Below are positions 45,026 to 57,740 of a DNA stretch of 64,000 nucleotides, one piece after another. A program made the position numbers and the translations under genes. The notes under the pieces were generated by a model that made no database searches, had not been told where the DNA came from, and saw only the letters and a list, made by a program, of their open reading frames with translations. Source of the DNA: Pagrus major (Eukaryota; Chordata; Actinopteri; Spariformes; Sparidae). Each line of letters begins with the position of its first letter. Position 1 is the stretch's first letter. The DNA lies in contig NC_133215.1 in the NCBI RefSeq assembly GCF_040436345.1, positions 39,796,983 through 39,860,982 of the forward strand, read 5' to 3'.

Positions 45026-48000
45026 ATGTCGCTGGAACTGTACTTGGACCTTTTCTCTCAGCCCTGCCGCTCAGTTTATATCTTCGCCAAGAAGAACAAC
45101 ATTCCTTTTGAATTCAAAAAAGTTTCGCTGTTTGATGGTGAGTTTAAGTTCACACACTGACGAAGAACACTTCGTATCCTTTTCCAGATCAGCAGGGGTA
45201 GAAGCGAATGACATTCATTCCCGCAGTCTTTTTTTTGAGTGTTTTCATAAATCTGTGCTGCTTCAGACAGCTGATCCTCTGCGGACACTCTGCTGCTGTG
45301 TCACGTTGTGCTCAGTGGCGACAGGGCTGAGCTCGCAGTTAGTTAACGGGACAAAAAACTGTTTAAATTAAAGATGACGTCAGATATCTGCATGGTAAGC
45401 AGTAGTGTAACTGGATAACGTTGTAGTGGCATCTACCTTATCACCTAAATCAATCAGTGACCTGAATCAAGCACACTAAACAGAACTCAACAGACCGTGT
45501 GGACTGTGTACAGTGGGGCAGACAGGCCGAGTGGACTGGTTACAGTGGGACAGACAGGCCGAGTGGACTGGTTACAGTGGGACAGACAGGCTGAGTGGAC
45601 TGGAATAAATATAGATAATTCCAGGCTAAAATCTTCTTGCTGCTGCTGACTTGACCCAGCGTGTGTGTTGGTTTCAGGTCAACATTATGAGGAAGAGTTT
45701 GGGAAGATCAGCATGATAAGAAAAGTTCCTGCTATGCGAGATGGAGACTTCTGCCTGACTGAAAGGTGATTAATAAATGTTCTTCGATATAAGTCATTAA
45801 ACAACATACGTCTAGGAACTTTTAACTTCTTTAAGTGAGAAGATTATTACTATTATTATATCTATTTCTCTGTAGTAATTCTAGTTATTTGTAATTCCTG
45901 TCACTGGGTCAGATTTATCCAGATTGAATATTATCATATTATCATAAAATTAAGACAATTTTATTAGTCTGGTGCTATGGTATAAAATCATAGTTTACTT
46001 TGTTTCCCCATTGTCATCATCGACCAGAATCAACATAAAATGAAAGTTCCTTGTAGTAGCTTTAAACAGTAATAACCTGGTATACATTTTATAAATAAAT
46101 CCCTGTGTGTGGTAGTCATTTGCGATGTTTGCCTCTGCTCTGCAGCATCGCCATCATGCTGTATATGACACAGAAGTTTAAGACTCCAGACTTCTGGTAC
46201 CCAGCTGACTTTCAGCAGCGTGCTCGTGTTGATGAGTATCTGTCATGGCAGCACATGGCCATCCGTATGCATGGATCCAAGATGTTCTGGCTCCGGGTAT
46301 GTTCACTGACACCTGTCATGGTGTCCTCCTTGTTAAAATGCAGGCTTTTACCTCTAGCTTTTCTCCAGTCAGAGACTGAGGAGTGAAGTCAGCAGGAAGG
46401 CAAACACCAGGCCAGTGTTGTTGTCAGTTAGTGCCACTGACAGAGACTTCCTGCTGCTTTCATTCTTCTGCTGGTGTGTGCATTTAGATGTTCCTTTTGT
46501 ATCCTACTTCATTTCCTTTTCACACTGTATCAGTGTGACATCAGTAACAAGAAGACAAAAGCCTCAATACAATACATTCTTTGAATGACCTGCGTCAGAC
46601 TTGTGATTGTGTGTCATGTGTCAGTGAGCCTGTGCAGAGACTGTTAGTGGGAAGACTTGTGATTTTAATGTCCCAAGTGAATGATTTTGTGTCAAGAATA
46701 AGTTAATTGACAGAGTTGAATAGTTTGTTCTTTCATCTGCACTTCCTTGACACTCAAATGGAAATCTTTGTGTTTGGGCTGTAGCTTTTGATTCCTAAAA
46801 TCATGGGTGTGGAAGTCCCTCAGGAGAAGCTGGATGCAGCCTTAGAGGATCTGAACGGCTCACTGAAGCTCATAGAAGAAAAGTTCCTTCAGGACAGGCC
46901 CTTCATTGCAGGAGATCACATGTCACTGGCTGACCTGGTCGCCATTGTGGAGATCATACAGGTACAGTATGCATTTTTCAAACAATTATCATGGTACATG
47001 TTCAGAGAATGATGAATGGCCATGCCATCACAATGTTTGAGATGTATGAATGTTATTTTATACTTTCTATTTGTCTCACTAGACTTGACACTGGTCGTCC
47101 CTTGTGCCTGTGTTTTAGGGTCAGTATTGAATAAAAAATTGTGTTTTACATCAGACAGTAAAAAAAAACACAGTTATACCTTCATTATAAAATATATAAA
47201 TGCATAACTGTGTTAACTGTCTAGAAATTAACATATTATTTCTATCTTTTGTCTAATTCAATCAAGTTTGGCCTGTTACATCTTATTAGTGCATCAGTAG
47301 TAAAAAAAACAACAAGTTTTGCAACAAAACTTTTTTTATTCAACAAAAGTTCACAAATGTAAAATGCTCACTAAACACAAGCACCCATCTCAAACTTGCA
47401 AAATTTATTTTAAAGCTGCATTTATATGTTTTTACCCCCTTGAGGTCTGCACAAGCTATGGAGTGGATCATGGCTAAAGTTGATCATTTACACATCAAGC
47501 ACACACACAACAACACTATCATTTATTTGGACTTTGGAATCTGGTTTCCACTAGGTCATTAGAGAAATATCTGGCCTCAGGATTGCTGTGGTGTGAAAAA
47601 ACTCTGAACAGAGTTAGATAAACACACAAAGAAACCAAAAGGGTTAAAGTACAAGTAGATTTTATTGTAATTAGAATATAGGAGACAAAAAGCCTTATCA
47701 CAAGAAGTCAGAAGGAGTGGCTCCAAAGATCGACTAATAACTTGTACTTTCTAATCATTCCGCAAACAAAGAAACCGGGCGTGATTGGCCTTCTACTCTT
47801 TAGCAACAATTAAGTTTAACATCAATATTAACTGAATGGTAAACACATGGACCCACGAGTTCATCATAAGCTTATCAGAGAACAAGAGATCCTTATGCTA
47901 TACATATCCAAACAACATCATGACTGTCATGTGTTATTTGGGTCCACAGTTACGAAGCATATGCAGTAGAATAGTAGAATAACAGACTGAATAAATGATA

Positions 48001-51000
48001 AAGTTCAACAGTTCATCAATAGTTCAACTTCACAGTTTCTAAAAACTCACCAAGTTTTTATTTGATTTGAATTTTATTTCGCTGCAGTTTAACAAAGTTC
48101 CAATACAGAGAATGCAACTGATGTGCAGCATAGAGAGTTTATTGCTATAGCTAAAGTTCAACTCGTGTCCCTAGTTTTATTGAAACAGCTGCCTGCTCCT
48201 TCTGAAAGAAACAAACACTGAGGCAGACCCTAGTGCAAGCCTGGTGCTACAAACACAATCTGATCAGTAGTCAAAGGAACTGAGTTTCAGTACAGTTTTA
48301 GGTTATAGTGCTCGCTGAGGTTACCCTCGCTAACCTCCAGCCCCTGTACCGGCCCCTGTTGTTACGCCTGTCAAGTTTGTCATTCTCACACTGCATTTAC
48401 AGTGATAACAGTGGTCGATTTCAGAGGTTGTCCAATCGCAGGTTTTTAAAGGACGATATACAGGTGCATCTCAGTAAATTAGAATATCATGGAAAACTTA
48501 ATTTATTTCTGTAATTTCTGAAACTCATATAGATTCATTACACAGAAAGTGAAATATTTCAAGCCTTTATTTGTTTTAATCTTGATGATTACGGCTTACA
48601 GCTCATTAAAACCAAAAATTCAGTATCTCAGAAAATTTGAATATTACATAAGACCAGGAAAAAAAGGATTTTTGGCCTTTTGAAAAGTAAATTCTTATAT
48701 ATGCACTCAGAACTTAGTTGGGGCTCCTTTTGCATGAATTACTGCATCAATGCAGCATGGCATGGAGTCAATCAACCTGTGGCACTGCTGAGGTGTTATG
48801 GAAGTCCAGGTTGCTTTGATAGCAGCCTTCAGCTCGTCTGCATTGTTGGGTCCCGTGTCTCTCATCTTCCTCTTGACAATATCCCATAAATTGTCAATGG
48901 GTTTCAGGTCAGGCGAGTTTGCTAGCCAATCAAGCACAGTAATCACATGGTCATTAAACCAGGTATTGGTACTTTTGGCAGTGTGGGCAGGTGCCAAGTC
49001 CTGCTGGAAAATGAAATCAGCATCTCCATAAAGCTTGCCAGCAGAAGGAAGCATGAAGTTCATGAAGCTCTAAAATTTCCTGGTAGATGGCTGCGTTGTC
49101 TTTGGACTTGATAAAACGCAGTGGACCAACACCAGAAGATGACATGGCTCCCAAAATCATCACTGACTGTTGAAACTTCACACTGGACTTTCAGCAACTT
49201 GGATTCTGTACCTCTCCACTCTTCCTCCAGACTCTGGGACCTTGATTTCCAAATGAAATGTAAAATTGACTTTCATCTGAAAAGAGGACTTTGGACCACT
49301 GAGTGACAGACCAGTTCTTTTTCTCCTTAGTCCAGGTAAGACGCTTCTGACGTTGTCTCTGGTTCAGGAGTGGCTTGACACGAGGAATGCGACAGTTGTA
49401 GCCCATGTCCTGGATACGTCTGTGCATGGTGGCTCTTGATGCACTGACTCCTGCCTCAGTGCTTGCCAATCCTCTCAAGGCTGCGGTTATCCCTGTTGCA
49501 TGTGCACCTTTTCCTACAACACTTTTTCCTTCCACTCAACTTTCTATGAATATGCTTGGATACAGCACTGTGTGAACAGCCAGCTTCTTTAGCAGTGACC
49601 TTTTGAGGCTTACTCTCCTTGTGGAGGGTGTCAATGACTGTCTTCTGCACAATTGTCAAGTCAGCAGTCTTCCCCATGATTGTGAAGCCTACTGAACCAG
49701 ACTGAGAGACCATTTAAAGGCTCAGGAAACCTTTGCAGGTGATTTGAGTTAATTAGCTGGTTAGAGTGTGACACCTTGAGTCTACAATATTGAACTTTTT
49801 CACAATATACTAATTTTCTGAGATACTGAATTTTAGGTTTTCATGAGCTGTAAGCCGTAAGCATCAAGATTAAAACAAATAAAGGCTTGAAATATTTCAC
49901 TTTGTGTGTAATGAATCTATAAAGTATGAGTTTCACTTTTTAAATTGAATTACTGAAATAAATGAACTTTTCCACGATATTCTAATTTATTGGGATGCAC
50001 CTGCAATCATGCTATGTTTGAGCAGGAAAAGCTGTCAGCTGATTAATGGGCTGATATTATCAGGGGTTGATTACATGCACATGACCCTCAAATGATCAGT
50101 TATGGCCATTGCACTTATGGTTCGCCAAATTCTAATACCCATGCTAGCTCAGAAAACAGATACAGCATGTTTTTATCAGAGCAGCAGTTATCGTCAGTTT
50201 AATGCAGAGGTGCCCAACTTAAACTTAATGGTGGAACACAGACCAATAGCAAACAGCTATTGTATTGTACTGTAATGTATTGTTAAGATGCAAAATGATA
50301 CTATACAGTACAAGGTAGGTGTATTATTACAGTATAGACCTGGTATTATGAGGAAAAATGTGTTTTATTCTACTAATATAACCATGTTGAAATACTTACT
50401 GTAGAAAAACATACTTGGACAGGCAACAAAGTTTTAATTTATGCTTTACTGTTTGTATTTTCTCACAGATTCCCTCCTATAACAGGGAATGTTTTTAGGA
50501 TGTGAACTAACTAATATGTTTGTAACACGGAACACTGTCTCTGGTAATGACTGGTAATGAAAAAATCCAAGAGACAGCAGCAGCTGTGTGAAGTGTAGAA
50601 AGAACAATTGAATTGCAGAATCAAAAACACTGCAGCAGGTTTTGATAAATGATCACCTGTGATGTAGATGGTATTTACTTTATACTAAAGGGATTGGTAC
50701 TAATAGAATCCCTTTTAGCATTGATCCCTGTGATATTGGTCCATAGTTACAGAGAATGCCTGAAGAGTCGGCTCCACATTAACAGTCCTTATTCTCTGTG
50801 CCTCTCTTGCTGACAGCCTGTGGGCGCCGGCCTGGATGTGTTTGAGGGGAGACCCAAGCTGAGCGCCTGGCGGGACAGAGTCGAGGTCGCCGTTGGTAAA
50901 GAGCTGTTTGTTGATGCCCACCATGCTATCCTGGGAGCCCAGGAGAGTGTGAAGATGATGGACCCTAGCAAGATGCAGTTGTTCAAGCCCAAGATCCTCA

Positions 51001-51014
51001 AGTTATTCATGTGA
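45026..51014 (+). CDS. gstt1: Glutathione S-transferase theta (GSTT1-type)
   Basis: Cytosolic phase-II enzyme that conjugates glutathione to small electrophiles such as halogenated alkanes and epoxides. Five exons: 45026-45137, 45678-45765, 46146-46296, 46785-46961 and 50817-51014, GT-AG with phases 1, 2, 0, 0, give 241 aa (human GSTT1 is 240). The thioredoxin-like N domain starts [20 protein letters not shown], with the theta-class catalytic Ser at position 11. Glutathione-binding segments KVPAMRDGD and [11 protein letters not shown] follow. The all-helical C domain has [41 protein letters not shown] and [17 protein letters not shown] theta isoform letter (1a/1b) cannot be set from this window. 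Intron 4 holds a Tc1 element. The poly(A) signal AATAAA lies at 51323-51328. Confidence 0.95.
45505..45605. repeat. Minisatellite, about 32-bp unit, three copies
   Basis: Units of GACAGACAGGCCGAGTGGAC followed by TGGTTACAGTGG, with small differences, in GSTT intron 1. Confidence 0.85.
46962..48458 (+). other. GSTT intron 4, left part
   Basis: No gene or clear mobile element seen. AT-rich, with ordinary intronic composition. Confidence 0.5.
48461..50003 (-). mobile_element. Tc1-like transposon, 1.54 kb, in GSTT intron 4
   Basis: Inverted ends CAGGTGCATCTCAGTAAATT and AATTTATTGGGATGCACCTG are preceded by TA on the left; the right TA has mutated to CA. It encodes a broken transposase on the minus strand. 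Confidence 0.9.
48707..49713 (-). pseudogene. Tc1 transposase pseudogene
   Basis: Tc1/mariner DD34E transposase in three frames. The N-terminal paired-like HTH (49713 downward: [39 protein letters not shown]) is in one frame, the middle ([20 protein letters not shown], with SDESQF) in another, and the C terminus ([35 protein letters not shown]) in a third. The usual third catalytic residue in PIENLW is Asp here (PIDNLW). At least two frameshifts and this change make it inactive. Confidence 0.9.
50004..50816 (+). other. GSTT intron 4, right part
   Basis: No gene or distinct element recognised up to the exon 5 acceptor at 50816. Confidence 0.5.
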
Positions 51015-51669
51015 AGAGGAGTTTCCCTCTCATTCCTGGCTATACAGAGAATCCACATTGTCACTGTCAGCACATGTAGACTGGACAGTACATTGTATGC
51101 ATTTTAAGCTTCCTGTATGTAGAATCTCCAATGTTTATAAGTAAAAGCACTAGTATACTAACGTGTTGAGTCCTGGACTCATTATGTAACAGAGGAATGT
51201 GAAATGTGAGAGCTGTAGCTTGTGTCTGCCAACAAACATCACACCATTTCCTTAACGCTTCACAGTGGACATTTTAGGCTGTGCTCCTTGTTAGGAGACA
51301 TGTTGAGGTTATTTCAAGCCTTAATAAATTGAGTTTTTGCACCAAACTCTGCTCTCAGTGTCTGTCAGTTGTGGTGATCACTGTGACAGTGCCTCATCGT
51401 CTGGCTCCTGATGATATCTGATAATATGATACAAAACTGAAGCTGTGCAACTCAAGTTTGAAGTACAATTTTGAGATCAATCTGTATTTGGGTTGTTGAC
51501 ATGACATGTATTTTTCACTGTCACAGAAGATAAAAATGAATATAATTAGTATTCTCGTCATTTAAGATACAGTAAATGGTTAAACATTTATTTGTTTTAC
51601 ATGGACCTGTTGCTATAAAAACTGCTTTGTTATTAGATTTTTTAAATTTTTGAGTCAAATCTCAAAATT

Positions 51670-52765
51670 GTCCTATGGTGTGACTGTCACATGCATAGTT
51701 AAATAAATTACAACTTATAAGTTTTTTTTTAAAAAGCATAAAAATGTTTATAAATAAGTCAGGCATAATTTTACAAGTGTTTATTTTAATAAATGGCAAT
51801 CACTTTTTTCATCCATATATTTCTAAATACATAGGAACTTGATACATTTTGTCACAAAAACGTCCTTCAGTGTGACACCTTATTTTGATTTTAAATTGGG
51901 CAATTCCACGAACAACTTTATTTAATTGAAGGACCCCATTCAAATTCCTGTTAATGAAGCCTCCTATGAAGCCAATGACATGAGAACATGGTAAGTTCTT
52001 GTCTCAGCATTATTCAAATATTTATTTTTCCGAACCACTATAAAAAGTGTTCAGTTTTGTTGTCTTTTGGTGTGACGTCACTAAATTATATTTTTCAATT
52101 AAGCTACATAATTATGGAAAATTATACAAATGCTAACTGCTAAAGACAGGTTAGCTAGGAAAAGCATGGTCATTAACTCACACAAAAGGCTGAAATGTCC
52201 TTTAGTGTGACAGAAATGTCCTTCAGTGTGACACCTTTAGCTGTCACACCGGAGGACGAATATGTCACACCGGAGGACAAGGTCTCTTTAAGAAGCATTT
52301 TAAACAATTAAATAAGATTTTTTTTAAAAACAATTTTTATTCCGTTGACCATTTTCAGTGTTTTTAAATGCAATAGCTACATTAATTAAAATATTTTCTG
52401 TTTTGTCCTTTAGTGTGACATAATGTCCTATGGTGTAACACACATAAAAGAACCAAAAATGTATTTGTATGTCAAAAAATATCTTTAAAAAAGGTTGAGT
52501 ATTGCATTAGGGGATATATAATCATCATTCACCTTGAATTATCATAATTTTTTCAACAGTTTTGAAAGGTTGACATCAAAGTTTGATTCGCATTTATTGA
52601 AAACGTTCAACAAGTCATGGGGAAAAAATAGTGTTATTCATAATTTCTTATCAAATGTCACTATATGAAAATAAGTGTCTCACAATTAAGATGAATCTGT
52701 CTCATGCTATTTGTGTAGTATTTAAGGTTTTTTTCCTTAATTTTTTTTACGTCACACCATAGGAC
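51670..52765. repeat. Cluster of GTCCTTYRGTGTGACA motifs in both orientations
   Basis: At least ten related 14-16-bp motifs occur at about 51670, 51862, 52062, 52197, 52218, 52405 and 52425 in forward form and 52243, 52264 and 52751 as reverse complement (GTCACACCGGAGGAC or GTCACACCATAGGAC). The pair at 52218 and 52243 can fold into a hairpin with a stem of about 16 bp and an 8-base loop. The sequence between motifs is AT-rich and non-coding. I do not recognise the element. Confidence 0.7.
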
Positions 52766-52819
52766 ATATTGGTGCAGGTCAGAGAAGATGTTCAAAATTC
52801 TCAAAATATCAGATTTCAA

Positions 52820-53022
<203 letters not shown>

Positions 53023-53725
53023 ACAGAGCCTGGACATGTCACGTAGAGGTTCATAGTGAGGTGGCTCTGGTCCTGAACACAGCTGCTGCTTCTGTTCCTG
53101 TGCTCTAACTCTTAGTTGTTGAGTGTGCAGGTCGGTGGAGCTCAGCCCTCAGCCCCCACACAGAGTGAATGACAGGACCATACTGTATCGTGTCCAGCTC
53201 GTTACCTGTCATCTAATGTAACAAGTTGTGCATACAGATCGGAGGACTGTAGAGAGAATATACTGTAATCCTTAGGTCACTGGTTCAAATCCGGCTTGAA
53301 GGATGTTCTTTTCATGGTGAATTGACACATATAAAGCAAAGGTAGGAAAAAACACACACAGACAGCCAGTAACTGAAGACTGTAGGTGATCCATTCTCTG
53401 CTGTATTACAAATGCTCTTCTGACAGAACAGTCTGTGTAGATCCTTTCAAAATCAATCAATAACAAACACTTCATTTAATGTATTCCATTCATGGAGGCT
53501 GCAGAATTCATAGCTCATCCCATTCACCTCTTTAGTGAATATATAAAAATATATTATGAATTTCAGCGCTCTGTACATAAGAGGTCATTTGACAGAGTTC
53601 TAACATTTAAATTCTGATATCAAAAGCAGTATTTTTTGGAAAACATTTATAAAGAAATGTTAAAGACAAAATACATTCACTTTTCTTCACGATTATTTTA
53701 TTTTTATTTCATGGCTGGTTCTACT
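53023..53725. other. Intergenic sequence downstream of GSTT
   Basis: No coding exon or clear element recognised. Confidence 0.5.
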
Positions 53726-53730
53726 ATGAT

Positions 53731-56700
53731 TTTTTTTTTCTTCTTCATACTTTTTTATTGTTTCCTTTTAAAACAATGACAAATCAAATGATAATTACAA
53801 GCATCTGATATCATATCAGAAATTACATAAAAATATTATGGAAGAGATATTCAACCCATGGACATAAAAAAGCAAAAGCAGGTAAATCAGGAACAGAAAA
53901 AAATAGATAAATAAATAAAAAGAAAAAAACAACACCCCCCCACCCAAAAAAACCCCAAAAAACATATGTATACACATTTATAAGTAATAATGATAAACAT
54001 TAAGAAATAAAAACTCAAAACAACGCCCTTCCCTCCCCCCATCCCCCCAACCTTAACCTGAACCAGTTCCCCCTGTCTGAACCACTGGGCTGCAACTTAA
54101 AGTGTTGGCTTTGAAAAAAAAGAAAAAAGAGACTAGCTAGGTGTTAATCTGCACTAGTTTCCCTGGAATGTATCAGGAACAGCTCCCACATTTCTGAGAA
54201 AGTGTCCAAATTATTATTTATCTTGTAAATGAGACGTTCATAAGAAGCTGTTTCTGCCAGAGTGTTAAACCATTCTTGATATAGGTTGGAGGTTCACTGT
54301 CCGTCCAATGTCTCAATATCATCCTTTTGGCAGTGGTAATGTCAACTTTTAGCCGCTTCCGATGTTTGACCCTAACATCTTTGATATCTTTAGTGACATT
54401 CAGGAGACACAGGCTTGGATTAATGGTTATCTAAGTTCCCAGGTTTTTTGCTAATTTTCTCTACGATCTTTTGCCAAAAAGTAGTCAGCAAAGGGCAGCT
54501 GAAAAACATGTGCACTATGTCGCCTAGGTTGGAGTTACATCTCCAGCATGCCCCAGATGGTGTCAGGGCCATCGTCTGTAACTTTGTTGGGGTAAAATAG
54601 ATCCTATTGAAGATTTTGTATTGAGTCAGTTTTGATCTGGCATCTCTCATAGGAAGGAGCATTTGCTCTACTAATGTGTTCCAATCATCATCGTCAAAGG
54701 TATTCCCTAAATCTGTTTCCCACACTGCTTTCAGTCCTCCAGTGTTTACACTGTATTTGCCTATCAGATAGGCATAAATTGAGCTTGCTATGTGTTTTTT
54801 TATTTGTTCATCTATATCTGAATGTAAAGGGGGTTCTGACTAAAATTTGCTGATTTAAAATAAGCAGTCTCTAAGTTGCAAGTATCTCCACCAATCATTT
54901 CTCTGTAAATTAAATTGTTCCCTCAGAGTCCCTCAGAGTCAAGATGTTTCCTTGGTAGAGACACCCAATGCTCTTAACGCCCCTATTGTGCCAGTCTTTC
55001 CAGTAAAATGGCTTCCCCTCTATCCTCAATAAAGGGTTGTTCCAGAGAGATGCAGAGTTAGTTAAGAAGGCAGAGGATTTCTCTCTTTTGTGTATTTTAT
55101 GCCATATGGTTTTGGTATGTCACATAATTGGGTTGTCTATCTGGGAACTCCGGCTTAGGTAGTCGGCTGCATTAAATGGTTTATTCAACTCCTGCTCTGT
55201 CGGAACCCACAACGGTCTGTTGTTACTTTCCAACCTGAGCGAGCATATTAGAAAAGCCTCTTGATAAAACTGCATGTTGGGGAGCAAAAGACCTCCCTTG
55301 CGCGTTGTGGCTTGTAATCTACCAAGTCTCATTCTAGCTCTTTTCCCTGCCCATATAAATTCTGAGAACAACTTATCAATCGACTTAAAAATACTTATAG
55401 GGATGTTCAGAGGGAGCATACATAGCTTGGGGGCGACCATCATTTTTATAACTTGGACACGGCCCCACAATGAGATTAAAAGTTTATCCCAGCCTTTGAA
55501 GAGGAGCTGGATCTTCTGCAACAAAGGGTCAAAATTATCCTTTATCATGTTGACCAGTCCAGGGTTAAGTAGAATTCCTAGATATTTCATATTTTTGTGG
55601 ATCCATTGGAATCTCCATTCCTGAAAATCTTTTTTTTTGACAATGTTTTGATAGAGGCATTACCTCCGATTTGCTCCAATTCACTTTATATCCTGAGATT
55701 TCAGAGAATTTCTTGACAGTATCAAGTATCGGGGGGACAGAATCTTGGGGGTGTGATATTAGGACCAATATGTCGTCAGCAAAAATTAGGAGTTTGTGCT
55801 CCTGATGCCCCAGTCTCACTCCTTTTATAGCTTTATGACCTCTAATTATCTCCACCAATGGTTCAAGAGCTACGATGAATAGTAGCGGGGAGAGAGGGCA
55901 ACCATGCCTTGTCCCCCTATTGACCTGAAAAGGGGCTGACCTTAGACCGTTTGTAGTCACCATCGACTTGGGATGTTTATATATAAGTTTGATAACGTCC
56001 CGGAACCAAATACCAAAGCCGAATGTTTTAAGAGTGTAGTTCAAATAGTCCCAGCCAACTCGGTCGAACGCCTTCTCGTCTAAGGTTATCGGATGATTTG
56101 CGACTTTTTACAAATCCTACTTGGTCCGGATGAATAACAGATTTTATAATGTAGTTGACTCTTATCGGCAATAATTTTGTGAGCAATTTTCCATCGCATC
56201 ACAGAAGTGAAATGGGGCGGTAGCTCTTGCATTCCTGTGGGTCTTTCCCCTTTTTCAGAATTACTGAGATAACCGCCTCTTTCAAGGTGGAAGCTCGTTC
56301 CCCTCAATGGCTGCTGTAAAGGTCTTGAGTAGTTCAGGGGCTAGTTGTTCAGCGAACACTTTGTGGAATTCGCAGGGTATTCCATCGATACCCGGGGATT
56401 TGCTGTTTGGTAATGTCTTAATTGTGTCCTGTAATTCTTTAATTGTTATTGGTCGGTACAGCCATTGCATGTCTTCTTCAGAAATTTTAGGTAAATTCAA
56501 ATGCTCAAAGAAAGCTTTAGTTTTATCGATATCTAGTTCTCCATCTGAGGAGTACAATTCTTCATAGAAATTTTTAAAGGTTAGGTTGATCTCCCTCTGA
56601 GAGGTGGCAAGTCTGCCCTTTTTGTCTTTGACCCCTGCAATCTGACAAGAGGCTTCTCTGGCCTTTAGCTAGTTAGCCAAGCGTTTCCCAGCTTTATCTC

Positions 56701-57427
56701 CTGACTCATACCATTTTTGCTTGAGTCTAAAGAGAGAATATTCAGTCTTTTTGGAAAATATTTTGTTAAGCTCATATTTAGCTCTGACTAAGTCTGAGAG
56801 GCAGGAATCGGTGGGTTTATTCCAAAATTGTTTCTCCAATCTTTTGATTTCTTCCTCATATCTATGGGTATTTTCCTGATCAATCTTCCTTGAGATGGCG
56901 GATTTATGAATCAGAACCCCCCTCATGTAAGCTTTAAAGGCATCCCAAACATAGATTTGTTTAGTACTGTCTTTATTAGTCTCAAAAAACATATTAATGT
57001 GATTTTTGAGGTCCTCACGTGTCGTTTTGTCCTGTAGGTTGTTAGTGTTCATTCGCCATGTCTTAGTTCTTTCAGTCTTGCTTCCTATTGTGACCACACG
57101 ATCCACTGGAGCGTGATCAGAGAGAGCTATTGCTCCTATGCTACAGGCCCCTGTATTTGTGATTAAGGAATGTGTAATTAAGAAATAATCAATATGGGAG
57201 TAGACGGAGTGTCTGTTGGAGAAAAACGTATAATCTCAAGCAGTTGAAATAAGTAACCTCCATATATCATGCAAGCCGTTTTGTCTACAGAGCAAGTTGA
57301 TTGCATTCACAGTTTTGGAGGATCTAGATATTCCGGGTTTAGATTTATCTAAAAAAGCGTCAAGAGGTTGATTAAAGTCGCCTCCCAGTATGACTGGGAA
57401 GTCTCCAAAATCCAGAAGAGTTTTTTT
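53731..57427 (-). pseudogene. Older L1-type LINE, ORF2 3' part (broken)
   Basis: Minus-strand fragments of an L1-group ORF2 in several frames: endonuclease tail (FPVILGGDFNQPLDAFL near 57400), linker (57106-56669), reverse transcriptase N part (SPGIDGIPCEFHK near 56390), catalytic core (HGCPLSPLLFIVALEPLVEI and FADDILVL near 55780-55900), thumb region (55590-55120) and the C-terminal Cys motif (CWRCNSNLGDIVHMFFSCPL near 54510). Several frameshifts and stops. A T-run at 53731-53740 marks the poly(A) end. The remaining 5' part lies at 63034-63425, split off by the younger L1. Confidence 0.88.
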
Positions 57428-57740
57428 TTTTTTTTTTTTGAAAAATATTTTTATTGCATTTTCAAAAACACAGAACACACAAAACTGCTCAGACATGACA
57501 GAAAATAAAGAGTGGGAAGAGCGAAATGTGGGTACAATAAATAAATAAAAAATAATAGATAAATAATTTTTTTTTAAAAAGTGACCATGGGCACATTTTC
57601 TGACCAGCCCCCTCCCTATCAATCTCCTGCAGCAAGACATGGCAGTATCCAGATGACTACGATACAGAGCATATAAGCATAGCAAGGCCAGAAGGTGTTT
57701 GTTAGAAAGTGATCACTTAGAACAAAGTTATGAAAACAGG

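Noticed and set aside
57236-57685. A 149-residue frame crossing 57420
   Set aside because: It runs through the poly(A) tail of the young L1 into the older L1, so it is a chance fusion.
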